This document shows positions 35,505 to 37,655 of a stretch of 37,655 bases of DNA, piece after piece. The stretch's first letter is position 1. Every line of letters starts with the position of its first letter. Position numbers and translations under genes: made by a program. Under the pieces are notes generated by a model that ran no database searches, had not been told where the DNA came from, and worked only from the letters and a program-made list of their open reading frames with translations. Source of the DNA: Clostridiales bacterium (GTDB lineage: Bacteria; Bacillota; Clostridia; Oscillospirales; Oscillospiraceae); contig JAJPXY010000003.1 in assembly GCA_021205205.1 (NCBI GenBank), positions 1 through 37,655 on the forward strand, read 5' to 3'.

Positions 35505-35540
35505 CAGAAAAAAGAGACAGGGGCGAAGACGCCCCTGCCT
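35505..35540 (-). terminator. Terminator after the BMP lipoprotein gene
   Basis: On the minus strand CAGGGGCG-TCTT-CGCCCCTG, then TCTCTTTTTTC. Such a partial terminator after the binding-protein gene commonly gives more binding protein than transporter. Confidence 0.88.
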
Positions 35541-35554
35541 CGGGTAAATTGTTG

Positions 35555-36736
35555 TTACTTGACGTTGCCGTAGTAGTTGACGGCGATGGAGACCTCGGGT
35601 TCGGTGGTGGTGTCGTTGGAGACGGTGACGGTGCCGTCATACATATCGGCAACCAGGGCCACGTAGTCGTCCTGCGTGAAGCTGTCGGACCACTGAGTGG
35701 ACTCCAGGGTGATCTGGACGTAGTTGCTCTCGGGGTCAGTGCCGGAGACCAGGCCCAGAGTGGCGATCTGGCCGCCGTACTCGGCGAAGTTGCCAGCCAC
35801 GACTTCATCCAGCATATCCTTGACGGTGGTGGCCAGGCCCTTCATGGCGGAGGTAACGGTCATGCCCTCGCCGTAGGTGCCGTCGATCAGCTCAGCCTGG
35901 TCGGTGTCCACGCCGATGACCTTGCCGTCCACCTTGGCGGCGGACTCACAGGCGGAGGTGTAGATGGAACCGCCGCAGGCAAAGACCACTTCGACGCCCA
36001 GGTTCTTATACCAGCTGTCCATGTAAGCGGTGATGTCGGAGTCGCCGGAGAACTGGTTGCCATAGACGTACTCGATGGTCACGTCAGCGCCCAGCTCGGC
36101 AGCGGCGGCGTCAGCGCCCAGCACGAAGCCGTAGCCATAGCGGATAACAGCGGGGACAGCCATGCCGCCCAGGAAGCCCAGATGAGTGTAGCCCAGCTTG
36201 ACAGCGGCGACACCGGCCATGTAACCGGCCAGCTCTTCCTGGTAAACGGCGCAGTAGACGTTGGAGGGCAGCTCATAGCCTTCGCTGAAGTCGCTGGAGC
36301 TGACGTCCAGGGCGATGAAGGTGATGTCGGAATAATCCTCAGCGGTGGCTTCGATGGTGGGGGCGAAGGCGTATCCGGGCATCACGACCACGTTATAGCC
36401 CTCGTCGACGGCCTTCTCGACCATGGCGACACGGTCAGCGTCGGAGTCGGAGTCGGGCTTGTAGTAGATGAAGTCCAGGCCGTTGTCGGTGCAGTACTCC
36501 TTGCAGGCCTCGTAGGTGGTCTGGTTGAAGGACTGGTCGGTGATGTCGCCGTAGTCGGTGATCATGGCAACACGGTAGTCGGTGTTGGTGGCGGTGGCGT
36601 CGCTGGCGGCAGAAGTGTCCACGGCGGCGCTGGCGTCACCGGTGGTGTCGGCGTCAGAGCTGCTGGAGCTGCTGCCGCAGGCGGCCAGGGAGAACACCAT
36701 AGCCATGGCCATAAACAGCGCGATGAGCTTTTTCAT
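35555..36736 (-). CDS. BMP family nucleoside-binding lipoprotein
   Basis: A 393-residue lipoprotein. The signal peptide MKKLIALFMAMAMVFSLAAC ends in a lipobox (LAAC) whose Cys becomes the lipid-anchored N-terminus. A Ser/Asp/Ala-rich spacer follows, then a two-lobed periplasmic-binding fold of the BMP (PnrA-like) family: VAMITDYGDITDQSFNQTTY, the central VVVMPGYAFAPTIEATAEDY and DVVFACGG-like (VEVVFACGGSIYTSACESA) and VIGVDTDQAELIDG motifs. It binds nucleosides and hands them to the permeases. The ribosome site is AGGAGG and a promoter lies about 70 bases upstream. Confidence 0.94.
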   Translation of the reverse strand: MKKLIALFMAMAMVFSLAACGSSSSSSDADTTGDASAAVDTSAASDATATNTDYRVAMITDYGDITDQSFNQTTYEACKEYCTDNGLDFIYYKPDSDSDADRVAMVEKAVDEGYNVVVMPGYAFAPTIEATAEDYSDITFIALDVSSSDFSEGYELPSNVYCAVYQEELAGYMAGVAAVKLGYTHLGFLGGMAVPAVIRYGYGFVLGADAAAAELGADVTIEYVYGNQFSGDSDITAYMDSWYKNLGVEVVFACGGSIYTSACESAAKVDGKVIGVDTDQAELIDGTYGEGMTVTSAMKGLATTVKDMLDEVVAGNFAEYGGQIATLGLVSGTDPESNYVQITLESTQWSDSFTQDDYVALVADMYDGTVTVSNDTTTEPEVSIAVNYYGNVK

Positions 36737-36770
36737 GTTTTTTCCTCCTAAGTAGTATTTTTGATTTGGC

Positions 36771-36795
36771 GGAACCGCCCTGCACAGCCGGTTCC
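36771..36795 (-). promoter_or_regulatory. Inverted repeat in the leader of the BMP lipoprotein gene
   Basis: GGAACCG and CGGTTCC, seven-base arms with an 11-base middle, located between the promoter and the ribosome site. It could be an operator or an RNA hairpin. No known regulator site was recognised. Confidence 0.45.
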
Positions 36796-36802
36796 ACCTC
36801 TC

Positions 36803-36830
36803 ATTTTACACGCTTTTCACGGAAAAGCAA
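36803..36830 (-). promoter_or_regulatory. Probable promoter of the BMP lipoprotein gene
   Basis: On the minus strand TTGCTT (36825-36830), a 16-base spacer and TGTAAAAT with TAAAAT at 36803-36808. It lies in the only AT-rich patch of the gap between tdk and the lipoprotein gene. Confidence 0.55.
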
Positions 36831-36919
36831 CAAAAAGTTTGATTGATTTGCGATTTTTTCCTGCTCGTCCCCCCCGCCGAACCGGGTGTTGCGCGGCGGA
36901 GGACCGGCGAATGGAGCGT

Positions 36920-37504
36920 TCAACGGGCTTTTTTGTGTTCGCTGATGAAAATTTTCCAGCATTTATGACACATGGCGATGTACCGCTCGTTGCCGCCCAG
37001 CTCCACCTGCTGGCCCTCGGTGATGATATACCCCTGGTCGTCCAGCCGGGCGTTCACCGTGGCCTTGGCCCCGCAGTGGCAGATGGTCTTGATCTCCGTG
37101 ATGGAGTCCGCCAGCTCGAACAGGCGGCGGCTGCCGGGGAACAGCCTGGTCTGGAAGTCGGTCCGCAGGCCGAAGCACAGCACCGGCAGGTCCTCCCGGT
37201 CCACCAGCTCCCGGAGCTGGTCGATCTGGTCCTCCGTCAGGAACTGGCACTCGTCTACGATGATGACGTCCACCGGGGCGTGGTCCCGGTGCAGAGCCAA
37301 AATGTCGTCCTCCGGGGAGACGGTCTCCGCCTGGGCGCTGAGGCCCACCCGGGACTGGACGGCGGTGACGCCGTCCCGCACGTCCGCCGCCGGTTTCAGC
37401 AGCAGGACCCGCATCCCCCGCTCCTCGTAGTTGTACTTGGTGATGAGGGCGGTGGCGGTCTTGGAGCTGCCCATGGCCCCGTATTTGAAATACAGCTTTG
37501 CCAA
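36920..37504 (-). CDS. tdk: Thymidine kinase (type II)
   Basis: A 194-residue thymidine kinase. It phosphorylates thymidine and deoxyuridine. The P-loop reads KYGAMGSSKTATALITKYN, with Ser where most have Gly before the Lys. Walker B-like VDVIIVDECQFLTEDQID holds the base Glu; LCFGLRTDFQTRLFPGS is the lasso part; the zinc ligands are CHCG and CHKC near the end. The start is TTG at 37504, seven bases after AGGAGG; no ATG lies near, and the family N-terminus begins here. It stands beside the nucleoside importer, which fits salvage of imported thymidine. Confidence 0.94.
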   Translation of the reverse strand: MAKLYFKYGAMGSSKTATALITKYNYEERGMRVLLLKPAADVRDGVTAVQSRVGLSAQAETVSPEDDILALHRDHAPVDVIIVDECQFLTEDQIDQLRELVDREDLPVLCFGLRTDFQTRLFPGSRRLFELADSITEIKTICHCGAKATVNARLDDQGYIITEGQQVELGGNERYIAMCHKCWKIFISEHKKAR

Positions 37505-37655
37505 GTAAAATCCTCCTTGAAGCCTCTCTCAGAAGCCTTTTGGCTGCCCTTCTAAATCAGCCTTATCTGTAATTCCGGCGGAAAAACCCACCACCAAGCA
37601 TAACACTTTAACCCCAACCCAAAAAAGGCTGGAAAAAGGCAGGGGATTTTAAAAA
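37505..37655. other. Upstream region of tdk at the right edge
   Basis: 151 bases to the window end. It holds the tdk ribosome site (AAGGAGG) and, on the minus strand, an inverted pair AAGGCTGATTTAGAAG...CCAAAAGGCTTCT and AT-rich runs. A promoter is likely in or beyond this part, but no clear hexamer pair is seen. Confidence 0.35.

Overview
The window looks like chromosomal DNA from a GC-rich Clostridia bacterium, most likely of the Oscillospiraceae (Oscillibacter/Dysosmobacter/Flavonifractor-like). This rests on strong GC codon bias, AGGAGG-type ribosome binding sites, sigma-A promoters, a tryptophan T-box leader, a SAM-I riboswitch, a BMP-type nucleoside ABC importer and a gut-Firmicute surface protein with FIVAR repeats and a sortase-like tail. 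The assignment is inferred from content; no database was searched.

Layout. 1-940 (+): a decayed DDE transposase running in from the left edge. 980-2804 (-): a GNAT acetyltransferase and a YibE/F membrane protein. 2942-10588 (-): one enormous secreted, wall-anchored gene (2548 codons; OB-like folds, a PHP metallohydrolase domain, four FIVAR repeats, SPKTG tail) that is open in a single frame except for three isolated stop codons (TGA, TAG, TAG) and has no frameshift. 11012-18367 (-): a complete tryptophan pathway, trpE-trpGD-trpC-trpF and trpBA, headed by a T-box leader and split by a terminator and a repeat between trpF and trpB. 18618-24484 (-): acpP-fabD-fabG-fabF-(accB-like)-fabZ and an AEC-type transporter. 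24661-28453 (+): metK under a SAM-I riboswitch, then pdxS-pdxT and an ECF transporter S component. 28712-37504 (-): deoC, udk and pdp, then a BMP-type nucleoside importer (lipoprotein, ATPase, two permeases) and tdk.

How the genes work together. The trp block turns chorismate into tryptophan and is expected to be read through when tRNA-Trp is uncharged. The fab block makes and elongates acyl chains on ACP; the protein in the accB position keeps an AccB-like N-terminus but has an acidic tail instead of a biotinyl domain, so the biotin carrier must come from elsewhere. pdxST makes pyridoxal phosphate, a cofactor of TrpB among others. The right-hand block imports nucleosides, phosphorolyses pyrimidine nucleosides (Pdp), breaks down deoxyribose-5-phosphate (DeoC) and salvages uridine, cytidine and thymidine (Udk, Tdk).

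Four copies of a GC-rich palindromic repeat (three of 68-69 bp, one of 110 bp) with near-identical TGTAG...CTACA ends lie between genes. The features most worth a second look are the stop-interrupted giant surface gene, the AccB-like protein without a biotin domain, the repeat family, and the extra segment between the T-box and trpE.
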